In this document: positions 10,257-21,923 of the stretch, in pieces
Numbering within the stretch: position 1 is the stretch's first letter
Layout of the letters: the number at the start of each line of letters is the position of its first letter
Origin: Adiantum capillus-veneris
Lineage: Eukaryota > Streptophyta > Polypodiopsida > Polypodiales > Pteridaceae
Direction: 5' to 3'
Assembly: GCA_014529385.2 (NCBI GenBank)
Contig: CM043960.1
Span: 76,531,910-76,595,909, forward strand
DNA length: 64,000 bases
The notes under the pieces: generated by a model
Told to the model about the DNA's origin: nothing
The model's database searches: none
What the model saw: only the letters and a program-made list of their open reading frames with translations
Translations under genes and position numbers: made by a program

Positions 10257-12049
10257 GAATTGCTCTCGCTTTTCCTGCAACAGTGAAAGTGAGCAGTCTA
10301 GGTTTACTAGTCCGCATCACTTTTGCAGGACATTCTTGCATTACAGCTTTGTACACGAGGATATACACAGAATGCCTGTTTCATAATACTTGCACTTGTA
10401 TGTAACTTGTATGTCAAATGCCAGAATATCTCACTTTCTTACAGAGGCGTGCTATCCATATTTCGTAGCCATTCTAGTGGGTAGCAGCGTGCGTGGGTGT
10501 CAAAACATCTGCATGATATGGATTAAAGACTTGTGAAGGCAGCATGCATGCCTATTTGCAAAAACCTAGTTTCTTACATACACACATATATGTGTCCCTA
10601 CTCGTGTGTACATGCACACACACCGCATTCATATGCACACACACCGCATTCATATGCAACATTAGTTGAGGGCGTGCAGCATGTATGGCTATGTGATAAA
10701 GCCTAGAAACGTATGCATGCAAGTGGGGCATCGTACATACACACTTACAATCATTCGCAATCTCTTTCACAATATATTCTTCAAAAGCAACACTTAATAC
10801 ATTCGTTTTACAACCCTCTGCAGAGAAAGACAACTGGTTTTACTTCGTATTGTAGTGTTGATGGTGATGAGCACTACCCTTTTTGAAAGTGTTACCTGCA
10901 TTTTAACAAATAATTGTTGGTAAGGTCATGGCAGAATGATGCAAGTACTCATTTATTGCATAAGAGAGGTATGGGTTATCACACAAAGAAATACGACACC
11001 TATTAGGGCCGGAGCGTGGGAGTGTGCAACTACTTTGGCCTAACGCATGGCAACCCATCCTACCAGCCCACACCCTAGCTTGGGTGTCCAGGCAAGCATT
11101 GCCAGGGGTCTATAGCTCAAGTGTTGTGATCACATTACACAAGATAGCTCACCAATAAGCCCATGTATCCTATTTATAGGCCTTCATAACCGCCCTAACC
11201 TAAGGTCCTGTTTTAAACTAGCAAATTACTGCTCGGACGCCCGTCTTGATGTCCAGGGACTTACTTATCAACTGTCTTGAACCACCAATCTCATTAGTGT
11301 AGATCTGAGTATGAGGCACTTGCGGCAGCTATACAGTGGCTTGAGCCCACTTGAATTGGTGAAATTGCGTTTAGTAGGTTTTGACTAGGCCAGTTGTGAC
11401 CCCATCCAACCCAGAAAGCTACCTTTGCTACTTTGGCGATCCCTTCTATGGTTTTGATTGTATCCCTATCACAAGAAATCTCACTCTCCTTTATCCCACT
11501 CGAGGGATTTGGTTTTGAGAGCTCTCCACCTCTTAAGTGTTCGTTAGGCATGCCAACTTCCAAGGCACCCATATTTGTGCCATTTTGAATACCTGAGTTG
11601 TTAGGTTAGTGTTGGTGAATGTGGCTTCAGCTATTTAGCATCCATGCACTGTTGCACGCGCACATGCACACATGCTCGTACACATGCATGTGTGTGCATA
11701 ACACACATGAATTTGTGCTTGTGCACATGTGTGTGCATGTGTGCAGGCATGTATGCACACATATTTGTACACGTATATGTGTGCACAAGCAATACTTATC
11801 TTCACATGAAAGACGCTTTAGTATACAAGACAAAGTGAGTTTCACATCATGAAACACTCCTCATTCTGGACAAAGATTGCTCCACTTTAGTCTTTTACAA
11901 ACTGGATGCCCGTGATCCTTTCTGCAAAAGTTTATGCGTCAGAGGTATTGCCAAGAAGGCGGTGATAGTGTAGCTTCCATGCAAGCCACTGACTTGCAAA
12001 CGTCCATTAAAAGCAGCATTGTCTTGCACTCACAACTTCAGGAGATTGA
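10253..12049. other. intergenic region upstream of the pectinesterase gene
   Basis: No coding signal. A 19-20-bp unit GCACACACACCGCATTCATAT occurs twice in tandem at about 10614-10655. From about 11640 to 11800 the sequence is rich in alternating TG/CA and CATG words. No clear TATA box could be tied to the gene downstream. Confidence 0.5.
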
Positions 12050-12090
12050 GCCCTCTTTCTCTCTCTCTTTACACACACACACACACACAC
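12050..12090. repeat. (TC)n-(AC)n microsatellite just before the pectinesterase ATG
   Basis: CTTTCTCTCTCTCTTT followed by an AC run ends five bases before the chosen ATG at 12096, so it probably lies in the 5' untranslated region. Confidence 0.8.
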
Positions 12091-12095
12091 AGCTT

Positions 12096-14949
12096 ATGGC
12101 ACACATTCGCCTCCATCTTTTGCTTCTCTCCTTGGCTTTGCTCCTCTTTGCATATTGGGTTGTGGCAGATGAGGTGGATGACACTGATGGAGGCACTTCA
12201 GAGGAAGAATTCAAGGGATGGCTCGACCACATACGAAACAGCGAGGAAAATCAGCCACACTTCCGACAATTCTTTCATAGGAGCAAGAACTCGTCGACGA
12301 TAGTGGTGGACGTAAATGGGTATGGAAACTTCACATCCATCCAGAAGGCAGTCGACTCCATCCCTTCGGGCAAAAACCCCGTTTACATCATAGTGAATCC
12401 AGGCATCTACAGGTGATAAAATCTATGTTTACTTCATTTTATTCAAGCATTTTCTAATTCAATGATTCTGGTGAAAGTTGAGGATTGCATTGACGGTCAT
12501 TGATTGCATTTTGTGTGCACGTTTTTTTTAAGTACATAGTAGCATGTAAATCCTCTTGCTTTGAAGGGAAAAAGTGGTGATACCCATGACCAAAGATTTC
12601 ATCACTCTGCAAGGACATGGCCGTAATACGACCATGGTTGTATGGAATGACACAGCAACCGTCGCAAACTCAACATATAGGAGTGCATCCATTTCTGTGG
12701 ACGCACAATATTTTGCAGCCATGAACATCAGCTTCCAGGTATATTGGGTGTACAAAGTAACAAAAGCTCGTCTATTGGCATGTGTGTGTGTGTTTTTCCC
12801 TACGTGTACGTCCACAAGTCTGTGAGTAAAGTGTCACATTGAGCTCATGTGGGAGATTAGCCGCAACCTATGGCTTATTCTCTTCTTTAGCAACTCTCCA
12901 TCACAAATACGTTAGTGTGTTTGATTTTATTGTGTGCGCATTTGCATGTGAGCATATGAGTGCTTGAATGTGTGCTAGGTGCCAGCGGATGTAGCATGAC
13001 TTCATAGATGTGAGTGCATGCGTGCATGTGCAAATATGAGCATGAGTGTGTAATTGCGTGTGCATCTTTGCTTACTCATCAGAGGGCTTTTTCCCCATGT
13101 GCAGAACTCAGCTCCAGCACAGCTCCCTGGGGTTGAAAGACAGCAGGCAGTGGCGTTACGAGTATCAGGAGACAATGCAGTGTTTTATGGGTGTGGGTTT
13201 ATGGGGCATCAGGATACTCTTTATGATCACAAGGGCGAGCACTACTTCCGTGATTGTTACATTGAGGGCTCCATAGATTTTGTCTTTGGCAATGGCCGCT
13301 CTGTGTACCAGGTGGGGGCCTTTGCTTGTGTGTAAAGAAATGGTGCCATTAGTGGCAGAATAAGACTTGAACCAACTCAAATTTGTGAGACGTTCAGTTC
13401 GAGGCCAAGTGGATTGAGAGAGATAATGAGAGAAAAGGAGTAGTTTTAACATCATAGGAACAATCCCAAGAGACCTCTGCATCTGTCAAGTCTTGGATGA
13501 CAGTAACAATTCCAAGAGCCCTCAAAGTCCGACAAGTCTTGAGCTGGGATAACCGATTTTTCACACGGGTGATAGAAAGGTTATTCTGGTTTTCCTCTTC
13601 TTACACTTGCACTCACACTCACTCACACACGCATACGCCCCCATGAGAAGAATGGTTATGACGCCGTAGGAACAATCCTGAGAGAGAGAGAGAGAGAGAG
13701 ATTAGTTAGCTTTTGTGCGCTTGAAGTAGGTTATAGAACGGGTTTAGGAATTTAGGGTTTAAGCCTAATGGTAACGTATTTGCACCAGTGTTTAGAGGCC
13801 AAGGCTTGATTCCTAGGTGCACTCAAGGTAATTCAAACATGAGGTGATTCATTGCACTATGTAAGCAATCTGAGCAAAGGCTTGTATAATACGAGCATGC
13901 ATCTCGAGTTTCAGCAGATTTGTAGGTCAAGCTTCGGATGGACACAAACGTAGTCTACATGCGTATTCGAGGACAAAGTGATCCCAAACTCATCACCTAG
14001 AAACTGTGGACAGATTTTCGGCAGTAGTAGTAGCTATAGTTATGCATCCATCATAAAACAAATTAATTTTACTTGATTACAGGAGAATTACACCTTGGTT
14101 GGAGCATACTCAAATATTATTAAAAATCACGACCCATCTAAGGAAGGTTGTTTGTTTCATGAATGCTTCTGCCTTGCCTTTGTCCTTTTGATTTTCTTAA
14201 TGAGGCGAGCATTTTCCGTGACTGTAATGGACATAAATGAACTATAACACAATGACTAAAGATCTTAAGTAACTAGAAAATCTAAATCATGTAAACTTGA
14301 AGAAAACATAACACAATGAAACATTGACGAAGAAGTATGTGTCTCTACATGCTATTTAAATCATATTTTGATGTCTTCTGATTCAAATGTGTTGCTTCAT
14401 AGGGATGTGAGTTGCATGTGGTGCCTATTACACCAGGGTCATTAACAGCCCAAAAAAGAGCAAGAAACACATCCGACTCGGGCTTTGTGTTTCTTAATTG
14501 TACCATACGTGGAACTGGTGTTGTATACCTTGGAAGAGCATGGGGGCGCTATTCTCGTGTGGTGTTCCTTTATACATACATGGAGAACATCATAAGGCCC
14601 CAAGGATGGAACAATTGGGGTGATACAAGAAGAAACGGGTATGAAGTTCTTGCTTTCTAATGTCCACTTAGTGATCACATGTTGAAGCACTTCTCTAGCT
14701 GGGTTTTAGAAATGAGTTATTAGTATTCACTAATGGGTTGCTTTGAAAAGATTGATAGATTTCTTCTATGTTTATTGTAGGACGGTGTATTATGGTCAAT
14801 ATAAGTGCACAGGTGCTGGTGCTGGGCAAAATGGAAGGGAACCATGGGTGCATGAACTCACTGATCAAGAAGCAAAACCATTCCTCAATTTGGACTTTAT
14901 AGAAGGAAACTTGTGGGTTCCACTAGTGATGCCAACCTTGAATCTTTGA
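12096..14949 (+). CDS. pectinesterase (pectin methylesterase), five exons
   Basis: Exons: 12096-12412, 12567-12738, 13105-13311, 14403-14638, 14781-14949; all introns are GT-AG. They join to 366 codons plus stop with no frame break. The start is the ATG before [20 protein letters not shown], a good secretion signal; an upstream in-frame ATG at 11934 would put microsatellite-encoded residues first and is rejected. The enzyme removes methyl esters from cell-wall pectin. Catalytic motifs are all present: GIYRE (residues 102-107), QAVALR with Gln177, GHQDTLY with Gln199 and Asp200, DFVFG with Asp221, and LGRAW with Arg277 and Trp279. No N-terminal PRO (inhibitor-like) domain precedes the catalytic domain, so it is the short type. 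Intron 3 is 1.09 kb and holds a GA microsatellite; the others are 142-366 bp. It looks functional, and is the only clear host gene in the window. Confidence 0.93.
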
Positions 14950-16308
14950 CACTTTCTTTTCAAGAATCCCCCCCCTTCCCCCCCGCCCCCCGACGTCTTT
15001 GTTTTCCCTCACATGACTTGTTTTATCCATCACTCTCCAATGCATCAAATAGGTTTCCAACTCTACAGTGACTCTTCAACGAAGGTGTCTGGTTCTTGTA
15101 CTTTTCTGTTTGCCATTTGGGCCTATTTAAGGTTTGACTACATCATCTTCTTTGCATACACTTTTCGTGCTTCCTCATCATACTAATAGTTGTTGTGATT
15201 GAAACTGGGCAAGGCATCTTTCTTCATTGAGTCACTTGTTCTTTAAAGGCCATGAAAACATTAGGTTAGCATTTAAGTCGCAAACAAGCAATGACTAAGA
15301 AGCTTAGCAACATGCATGCTTTTGATGCTAGTAGCTTCTTGTCATAAATCCAAGGCATCTAAAGGTCATTTGTCTTAGTTTTTTTTTCATTTAACTATTA
15401 AGTACCTTGATCTAAACCAATGAGGTGGCTTGTTTATGGGTTTATTGTCTGGAATGATATCTGTGGCATGTAGGACATGCCATAGATATCATATGTTGAG
15501 ATGTAGCACATATCAACATATGCAATCTCTATGATGAACAGTATATAAGTAATGGGCTAGCCATTAGGGATGTGAAGTAATATATGCCAGGCCTTGATCA
15601 GAGAGTGTTTCTACAAAAAACAAATTAAACCATGCCAATCTTGCAAGTAATCATGGATTTTAATGTTTAAACTTGTACTTTTTTGATGAGGACTCCTAAA
15701 AATGATGTGGTAGGATACTTAAGCTACTCAAGGACAATTTCAGCCCTAGTGTAATCATGGCTTGGAAGTCTGAGGTAGATTTAGCCTATAGAAAAATATA
15801 TTTTTCCTAACCAAAGAAATAAGGACAAACTTAAAATTCTCTCGGTTTTCAGGTCAAAATTTGAAGCTTTGCTGGTAATCACTAAAACTTGTGAAAATTT
15901 CTCGACTTTCTTCAAAACAAGCTCAAAATCTAATTAGAATTTTAGGATTTCAGCCGGTTAAAATACATTGGACGTTGTTTTTTTTCTAACACCAGTTAGA
16001 TTAATTTTCATTATATTCTACAGCTCCTCATTTAAGGTCAACCTTGCTACATCAACATATTGAAGGAGATATGCCAACAAATATTTGTAGTAAAGATGCA
16101 TAAATCTATCTCTTATAAGTCCTTTAATTAGATATTGGACGTTCCTTGCACGTGAATAATGAAAGAGACCATTTCTAACCCTATTTAGAGATCATCTTAT
16201 TGTCTAGTGCATGAAAGCAATAACATAGTCAATATGCATGCTTCTTGAGATGTCTTTCATAACTTCAATAATTGTGTAATAAATTTCACAATCGGTTCTT
16301 TCACGTTT

Positions 16309-16309
<1 letters not shown>
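14950..16309. other. region downstream of the pectinesterase gene, no feature recognised
   Basis: Includes the presumed 3' untranslated region with a C-rich run at about 14969-14990. AT-rich, no long reading frame and no repeat relationship seen to the rest of the window. I could not pick a reliable polyadenylation signal. Confidence 0.5.

Positions 16310-16345
<36 letters not shown>
16310..16345. repeat. 36-base poly-G tract
   Basis: An uninterrupted run of 36 G on the plus strand, preceded by TTTC and followed by TGGATC. Confidence 0.9.
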
Positions 16346-16346
<1 letters not shown>

Positions 16347-16589
16347 GGATCACTTATATATATGTAAACATAGGAGGTGAGTAAAATAGAATGAGTTATT
16401 TACCACCATCTTTAATGCATTCTTTTAACCTGCAGAAGGGTGCCAATGAAATCGGGACACAAATCTACGGGCAGGAAAAGGGTGTGTTGTATTCATGAAA
16501 TATATAAAAACTAGGCATTTCTTAACTAGACCTTGATTGCATGTGATTTGGGGATTTACATAGAGTCAAAAATTACAAACAAACACAAA

Positions 16590-17148
16590 TGCCAAAATGC
16601 AACCTTAAGGTAGAATGTCTTCTACCTTACGTTTCTTTGCCTCAAGCTTCATGGACCGCTCTCAATCAACACTTGCCTAGATCAAATGTAATACACAGTG
16701 GAAATTCTCAATTGGTTGTTTGTTACCTTTCAACTTGGTTGCCACAAACAAAAAACTACCAAGAGAGAATAATCACCATGACTTTTGCAGATAGAGACAG
16801 TAGAGAGCTTGAGCTCTTGGAAGCACACCCACACACACAATCAAGAGAGTACACAATAGAGATGGAGGCACAAAGCTACTTCTTGATCTTAACTACTCAA
16901 AGTGATAATAAAGTTTACAAAACATAAGTGAAAAATACAACATAATAAGACTATGTACGACAGGCAATGTGAACTCGCTAGCCAATGAGCTGGCAAGCTA
17001 ACTAGCTATCACTCTCGATAGGTAGACCAAGTTGGTGAAATTTTTACCACTCGTGATGATCCGTGTGTCCACTACCTCGTGGCACTAATAAACATCAACG
17101 ACGAGAAGTTGTGCACGCATGCCATATGTTGAGCTTGATATCTTAACA
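16590..17148 (-). mobile_element. copia LTR remnant
   Basis: On the minus strand TGTTAAGATATC starts at 17148, directly after a purine-rich GAGTTTGAGGGAGAG at 17149-17163. This is the usual polypurine tract-LTR junction of a copia 3' end. The LTR continues through 16590 or further left, but no CA end or second LTR was found, so the left limit is approximate. Confidence 0.5.
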
Positions 17149-17460
17149 CTCTCCCTCAAACTCAACCCCATCTCTCATACTCCAAGCAAAGCTTAGAATT
17201 TCCTCAGCTTCTCTATTGCCAAGGGTTTTGTGCAAACTTCTACAACCTGCTCATCTGTCCTCATGTATCTATGGTCAATGTCACTAGTCAAGACCCTATC
17301 TCTTGTACTCCAAGCATAGCTAGATATCACCTTGGCTTCTTTGCCCCCAAGGCCTTCGTAAAAATGTTTGCAACATCTCTCCGTATGTACCTAAGTGATT
17401 GTCGCCAGCCAAGACCGTGTTTTTTAATGTTCCAACATAAAATCTTTCATAAACACTTGG
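17149..17460 (-). pseudogene. copia pol C-terminus remnant
   Basis: The minus strand from about 17276 to 17160 translates to HRYMRTDEQVVEVCTKPLA, then LLGV and GLSLRES, the characteristic end of a copia polyprotein (EQVADIFTKPL). Immediately upstream at about 17440-17290 a second, frame-shifted version of the same end can be read (HTERCCKHFYEGLGGKEA). The tail was therefore duplicated in tandem before decay. Confidence 0.6.
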
Positions 17461-17956
17461 CTTGAGAAAGGGGAAATAAAGAAATAATGCTTTTCAGAGA
17501 GCAAACAAGAGAGAAAGATCACCAAATTATATTAAATGAGTCTAAAAAGCCTTTGACAAAGATAGATTCCCTTTCAAGCAAAGAAGAGAAAATGTTCCTT
17601 ATGCGACTATGAATGACACAAAGAAGGTTTAAAGTCTTCATACTTGCATGAAAGAGGTAAAGGGATGGAGATTGACCTAAGTGGAACTCTCTTACCCAAA
17701 ACTAGTAAGCAATACGAAAATTCGATGAAGATCGGGGACAATCAAAGCATATTGTAAGCATACCCAAGAGGGTCTTTGGTCACAATATGTGTGGCTATGT
17801 GAAGAGTACTACCATGAATTATAGCTTTTCCATTGGATCTTTTTTATCTCCACAGAAGGGGAAAACCAAAAAATGATATGCTATGTGATAACAGTAAAAG
17901 CATGCAACTAGGATATGATGAAGGGAGAAACATTCTATAAGTGGCTCAAGCTTCCC
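17461..17956. other. no feature recognised
   Basis: AT-rich sequence without a supported reading frame or repeat relation that I could see. Confidence 0.4.
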
Positions 17957-18094
17957 TACCCAAGGCTACTAAATGGATTTAGCCATTCTATTGTATTTAA
18001 CTCTAGGTTGAGTCAAAGGAATAAGTACCCAAGGCTACTAAATGGATTTAGGCATTCTATTGTATTTAACTCTAGGTTGAGTCAAAGGAATAAG
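17957..18094. repeat. 69-bp tandem repeat, two copies
   Basis: Units begin TACCCAAGGCTACTAAATGG at 17957 and 18026. They are nearly identical, with one visible difference (AGCCATTC versus AGGCATTC). Confidence 0.9.
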
Positions 18095-18337
18095 TACAAG
18101 ACCACACAACAAGTTTACTTTGTAAAGTTGGAATTAGTTCAATTTATCTAGGTAATTGACTAATAGCTCCTAAAATCTTACTGAACATTTTAAAATTCTA
18201 CTTTGACAAGTTACATCTTTGTAATTTCTATTTGGCCAGTATGGAGTACCAACTGGAGAAAATTCAAAAAATGATGGTATTAGTTTAAGAAGGAAAGAGG
18301 AAGGGTTTACAACCCAAAGGAAAAGGGGAGGGAAGGC

Positions 18338-18542
18338 CATGTTACTTGCCTTTTTCATCTGTATGCAGGCGTCTCTCTCTCTCTCTCTCTCTCTCTCACT
18401 CACTCACACACACACACACACACACACACAATGTTTGCAGGGGCGTCTCTCTCTCAGCTATTGACGCAGCCATGTTACTTGCCTTTTCATATGTATGCAG
18501 GTATTGATGCAGAGGTCTCTCTCTCTCTCTCTCTCTCTCTCC
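18338..18542. repeat. duplicated segment carrying TC and AC microsatellites
   Basis: GCCATGTTACTTGCC followed by a GTATGCAGG word and a TC run occurs at 18338-18397 and again at 18469-18542. An AC run lies at 18406-18430. The duplication brackets the microsatellites. Confidence 0.75.
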
Positions 18543-18853
18543 CCTGCTGTCACAGAGATGCGCGGCCTCTGAGAGGAGAGAATCCTCTCTCGTGAGGGCT
18601 GCAGCTTACTAATGTAGCTTAGATTAGGCAGCTTCAGCAGAGCTCGCGAGAACAGAGGCTCAGCCTTCTTAATTCGTCTCAGGGCATTGCTATGCGCACG
18701 AGGCAAGTCCTCCTCTTTGTCTAGATGTGTGCAAGGTAGGGACAGAATGACGAAAGGTTCTGCTCAGCCCTGTAGGCGCCTTTGTCGCCATCCTCGCAAG
18801 GTAGGGGCGGGACAAGAAGGGGTGCAGAGACAGGAGCAAGAGGAGGGCCCGTT

Positions 18854-18855
<2 letters not shown>

Positions 18856-18895
<40 letters not shown>

Positions 18896-18914
18896 CGGGG
18901 CGCGCGCGCGCGTT
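18856..18914. repeat. 40-base poly-G tract followed by CG-rich dinucleotides
   Basis: Forty uninterrupted G at 18856-18895, then CGGGGCGCGCGCGCGCG. Frames translating this as polyglycine or polyproline are artefacts. Confidence 0.9.
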
Positions 18915-19026
18915 CAGGAGACGGAAACACAGGCAAAAGGCTGAGGAAAGGGAAAGCGAAGGAACAGGGAATATTCCGATGTAACATATTTTCTTTTTTG
19001 TCTTCCCAGTAGTAGAGTGTGTGGGT

Positions 19027-19176
19027 GAGCAACGCCAATTGAAAATTGAGTGGGTTTTCCATGAATTGCGACAAGAGTTTGGAGCTAAGAAGGCTGTCGA
19101 CAAGGTCCTTGAAATAGACCTTACTTGCCGACGGTTGGTTTACATGTACGACCATACAAGCTCGCCCAACCACTAA
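19027..19176 (+). other. short open segment, possible exon fragment
   Basis: An open frame of 49 codons and a stop (begins EQRQLKIEWVFHELRQEFGA) follows a CCCAG at about 19005-19009, which could be an acceptor site. I do not recognise the protein. It may be a relic exon or chance; only its length and composition support it. Confidence 0.15.
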
Positions 19177-19430
19177 TCTTTTTTTAGTGACAATTAATCC
19201 TTGAATCCATTTTTATTTGCATTGAAGATGGGTTAGAAAGCTCATTAGAGATAGAATGATAGAGGAAATGCCACTACCCATGAGGTCATGGACTATGATG
19301 GGTGGAGACCATATGTTCCCTTCATCATGGAAGGACTGTGAAGTCACAAAGTGGGAATGGTGGCTTGATTATCTACTAAGGAAGCTATAGAGTGCTTCGA
19401 AGGCCGAAATCGACCTGCCCAAAATAGGTT
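19177..19430. other. no feature recognised; may include the upstream part of the element A LTR
   Basis: The 5' limit of the element A LTR could not be fixed, so part of this stretch may belong to it. Confidence 0.3.
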
Positions 19431-19782
19431 GTTTATCTTACGCGTAATTTTGCACGAGTGTCAAAAATGACATTTGAGCATATGGGGACACTGAGGATAC
19501 TCTACACATTTTAGGTAGTAAGTTTCATTACTTTCGGAGCTCCATAGCTATACCAAATCATCGAATAAAGTTTGTAGCAAGGAAAGTTGCTTTTGATGTT
19601 TGACACACATCTGAGACCGATTTAGGCAAGAGCACATAGGACTTGGGTTTTTTGAGGGATTAGCTATCTCTTGTAGCTTCCATACACTAGTTGGGTCAGC
19701 TACGTCCCACGGATTGACATTTTATGTTTGTGGTTCTCGCTTTGCTAGCATCGATATGGTGAGGCTTGGCAGTCGGACGACA
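19431..19782 (+). mobile_element. 3' part of the 5' LTR of gypsy element A
   Basis: Ends in GACGACA at 19782, three bases before a primer site. The last 170 bp are related to the equivalent stretch of element B (37990-38144): shared words are CTCTTGTAGC, CACTAGT, GTCAGCT, CGTCCCA, GGATTGACA and GTGGTTCTCGCT. A palindromic TTACGCGTAA core lies at about 19438-19447, about 340 bp before the LTR end, the same position as the LTR palindrome in B. The LTR start was not found. Confidence 0.6.
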
Positions 19783-19785
19783 TTT

Positions 19786-19803
19786 TGGCGCCGTTACCGG
19801 CGA
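19786..19803 (+). other. primer binding site of element A (tRNA-Asp-like)
   Basis: TGGCGCCGTTACCGGCGA, two mismatches from the tRNA-Asp 3'-end complement. Confidence 0.8.
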
Positions 19804-20166
19804 CGAGGCAATCTAGACTAGAGAAAGACCCAAAGCATTCACTTGAAATTCCATTATTTACTCTAGTTTCGGCTAGAGTAACATATTTTCTGACTTTATC
19901 ACGACTGAGAGGTACTTGAGAGTAGGGATACTCGATAAGGACCTCAAAAGCTTTAATTAGTAGGATGGATTAGGTGAAGGATCCTTGAGACTAGTTAATG
20001 GTCGGTAAGAGTGTACCTAAGTAGAAAGTAGAGATTTGAAATTGAAAGTTGAAATTTCCACTTTTTGCACTCTTTTTCATGTTCAATAGAAGTAGGGTAA
20101 GTAGAAAACCATTAGGATTGCATCTAATCCAAGGTGCTTTAAAGAAAACCCAAAAAATTGCCGAGT

Positions 20167-20914
20167 CTATCTTAGACGTGCCTAAGATAGATAGATGGTT
20201 TTTGGGATCGACACTGACAAACTAAAATGGCAAGATGGTAGACCAACTTGAGTAGACCACTCCCTTTGAATTTGGAAACATTTGAATCACTAAGAGGCTT
20301 GGTCAAACCCAAAATTGAAAAAATTGCCCACTTCAAAGAAAATTAACAAGAAAAAGTCAATTCTGACTAAAACTTGAAACCAGGGTATGGATAAATTCTA
20401 AAACTTGTAGTAAAGTCAATCTGTGAAATAAAAGTTGCAAATGTCAAAATATGGTAGAGTTTTATCTTAGGCACACCGAAGATAGAATTCCAATCAGAGA
20501 GGGTATTTTGCCAAACTTTCAACTCACAGGGTTTCATTAGGCCATAATACATCACTTAAGCAAGTTTTATCACGTTTGGAGCTGTGTAAGGGTAAAGACA
20601 CCAAGAAAACTAGAAACCTTGCCTATGGGGTCAAAAGGGGTGACAAAACACTTGTAAATTGTCCAAATTTTCTAAAGCTCATTGTACAAGCTTGAAATCA
20701 CATATCGAAACCTACACAAGTCACATTGGGCAAAAAATGATGAAATAGAGAAAATTTATCTTAGGCGCACCGAAAATGAATTTCTCACTAGGAGATTATT
20801 TGTGAAATTGAGACTAGGGTTATCTTTGTCATGCTTTGTAGACCCCATCCTTGTGATAAAAGTTGAATTTACCTCCACATATAGGTGCAACCATCTTAGG
20901 CGCGCCTAAGATGG
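20167..20914 (+). repeat. array of four ATCTTAGG-type palindromes in the element A leader
   Basis: Palindromic sites are centred at about 20179, 20474, 20768 and 20903; the first three are 295 and 294 bp apart, the last 135 bp. The consensus core is ATCTTAGGCGCGCCTAAGAT. The site at 20891-20914 is a perfect 24-base palindrome; the first has a perfect 9-base stem around a 6-base centre; the other two have one or a few mismatches. A further copy is at 33562-33585, downstream of pol, and a variant in the LTR at about 19434-19450. Confidence 0.85.
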
Positions 20915-21158
20915 CCTGAGCAAAATTTCAGAGCTGGGGCATATTGGGTGTGTCTAGTGCTTGGAGAAATGAATTCTTAGATATTTTGTGACTTCAGATT
21001 GACAAATTGTGGAATCACATATGATTTGAAATGTTGGTGTGCAGGGAATTATGACCTTGCAAAAAAGGGTGAGACAAGGAGTAAACGCACTGTGTCTGAA
21101 ACCAAGGACAACCTTCCAGGTTTGAACTATTTTCCAATTAAGTTGTGTGAGCCTATAT

Positions 21159-21900
21159 ATGAACTTAAGATCTAGTAGAGTTTTGGGAAACTTGGGTACC
21201 TTTGGAGAGAATAGTAGCAAAGAGTCCATAGAAGAGAGTGTAAACCAAGGAAGACCATTAGAAACTATTGCAGAAGAAGTGTCATACACTTATTTTGACT
21301 CAAGATCCGAGATGTCTTCTTTTTCAACTTAATCAGGAGATGGACCTCTCTCAAGTTCAAACATATCTTGACCTTCTTCAAAACCAACAAGTACAAAGCC
21401 CATATTTACTTGGATCCTAACGAGGAGTTTGTAGTAAGGATAGATGACCATACCATTGAGTTTGAAGAGGATGTTAGGGAAAACAAATAAAAAACCTATA
21501 CATGGACCAAAATGGTGCAATACCTCAAGATAGAGGATCTTAATTCAGAAGACAAATAGGGATTGGAGGTTGATACTTTGATTCCTAATAAGGTTGTGAA
21601 AGAAGGACCTCCTATGCTTGAATTAGAAGGATATGAGCTAATAGATACCAAAACTTTGAAACGCATACCCACATGGACAACCCTACGCTTGGAGTCTATT
21701 GTTGGGAGGCCAACAATGTTACGGATTTGATATGGACTACCCATGCCAAACCAGGACAATTGACACCCTTGAAGATAGTGTATATTTTCAATATCAAGGA
21801 GAAGGGCTTAGCAAAACTACCGATCCATCTCTTTAGGGATTGTTATAACAATGATTTTGTTATGATGACTTAGAAGGAGATTGTACATACGAAATACCAA
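21159..21900 (+). pseudogene. element A gag N-terminal region (broken)
   Basis: Starts MNLRSSRVLGNLGTF at 21159, about 1.37 kb after the primer site. Later segments in changing frames (NPTLGVYCWEANN, LIWTTHAKPGQLTPLKIVYI, LFRDCYNNDFVMMT at about 21670-21870) match the same order in element B at 39430-39620. Several stops and shifts break it, and copia-2 interrupts it at about 21924. I know no function for this domain beyond its gag position; the shared segment is specific to this element group as far as I can see. Confidence 0.7.
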
Positions 21901-21923
21901 GGACATTCAATCCGAGAGGTGAT

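Noticed and set aside
11934-12095. Upstream ATG at 11934 as pectinesterase start
   Set aside because: It would place 54 residues, partly encoded by a microsatellite, before a clear signal peptide; the ATG at 12096 fits secretion.
13165-13482. Minus-strand open frame over pectinesterase exon 3
   Set aside because: Shadow of the real exon on the other strand.
18687-19173. Open frames encoding polyglycine or polyproline
   Set aside because: Produced by the 40-base G run; no conserved protein around it.
19431-20914. CRISPR-like array, because of regularly spaced palindromes
   Set aside because: Spacing is about 290 bp, repeats are degenerate and symmetrical, the context is a plant retroelement leader.
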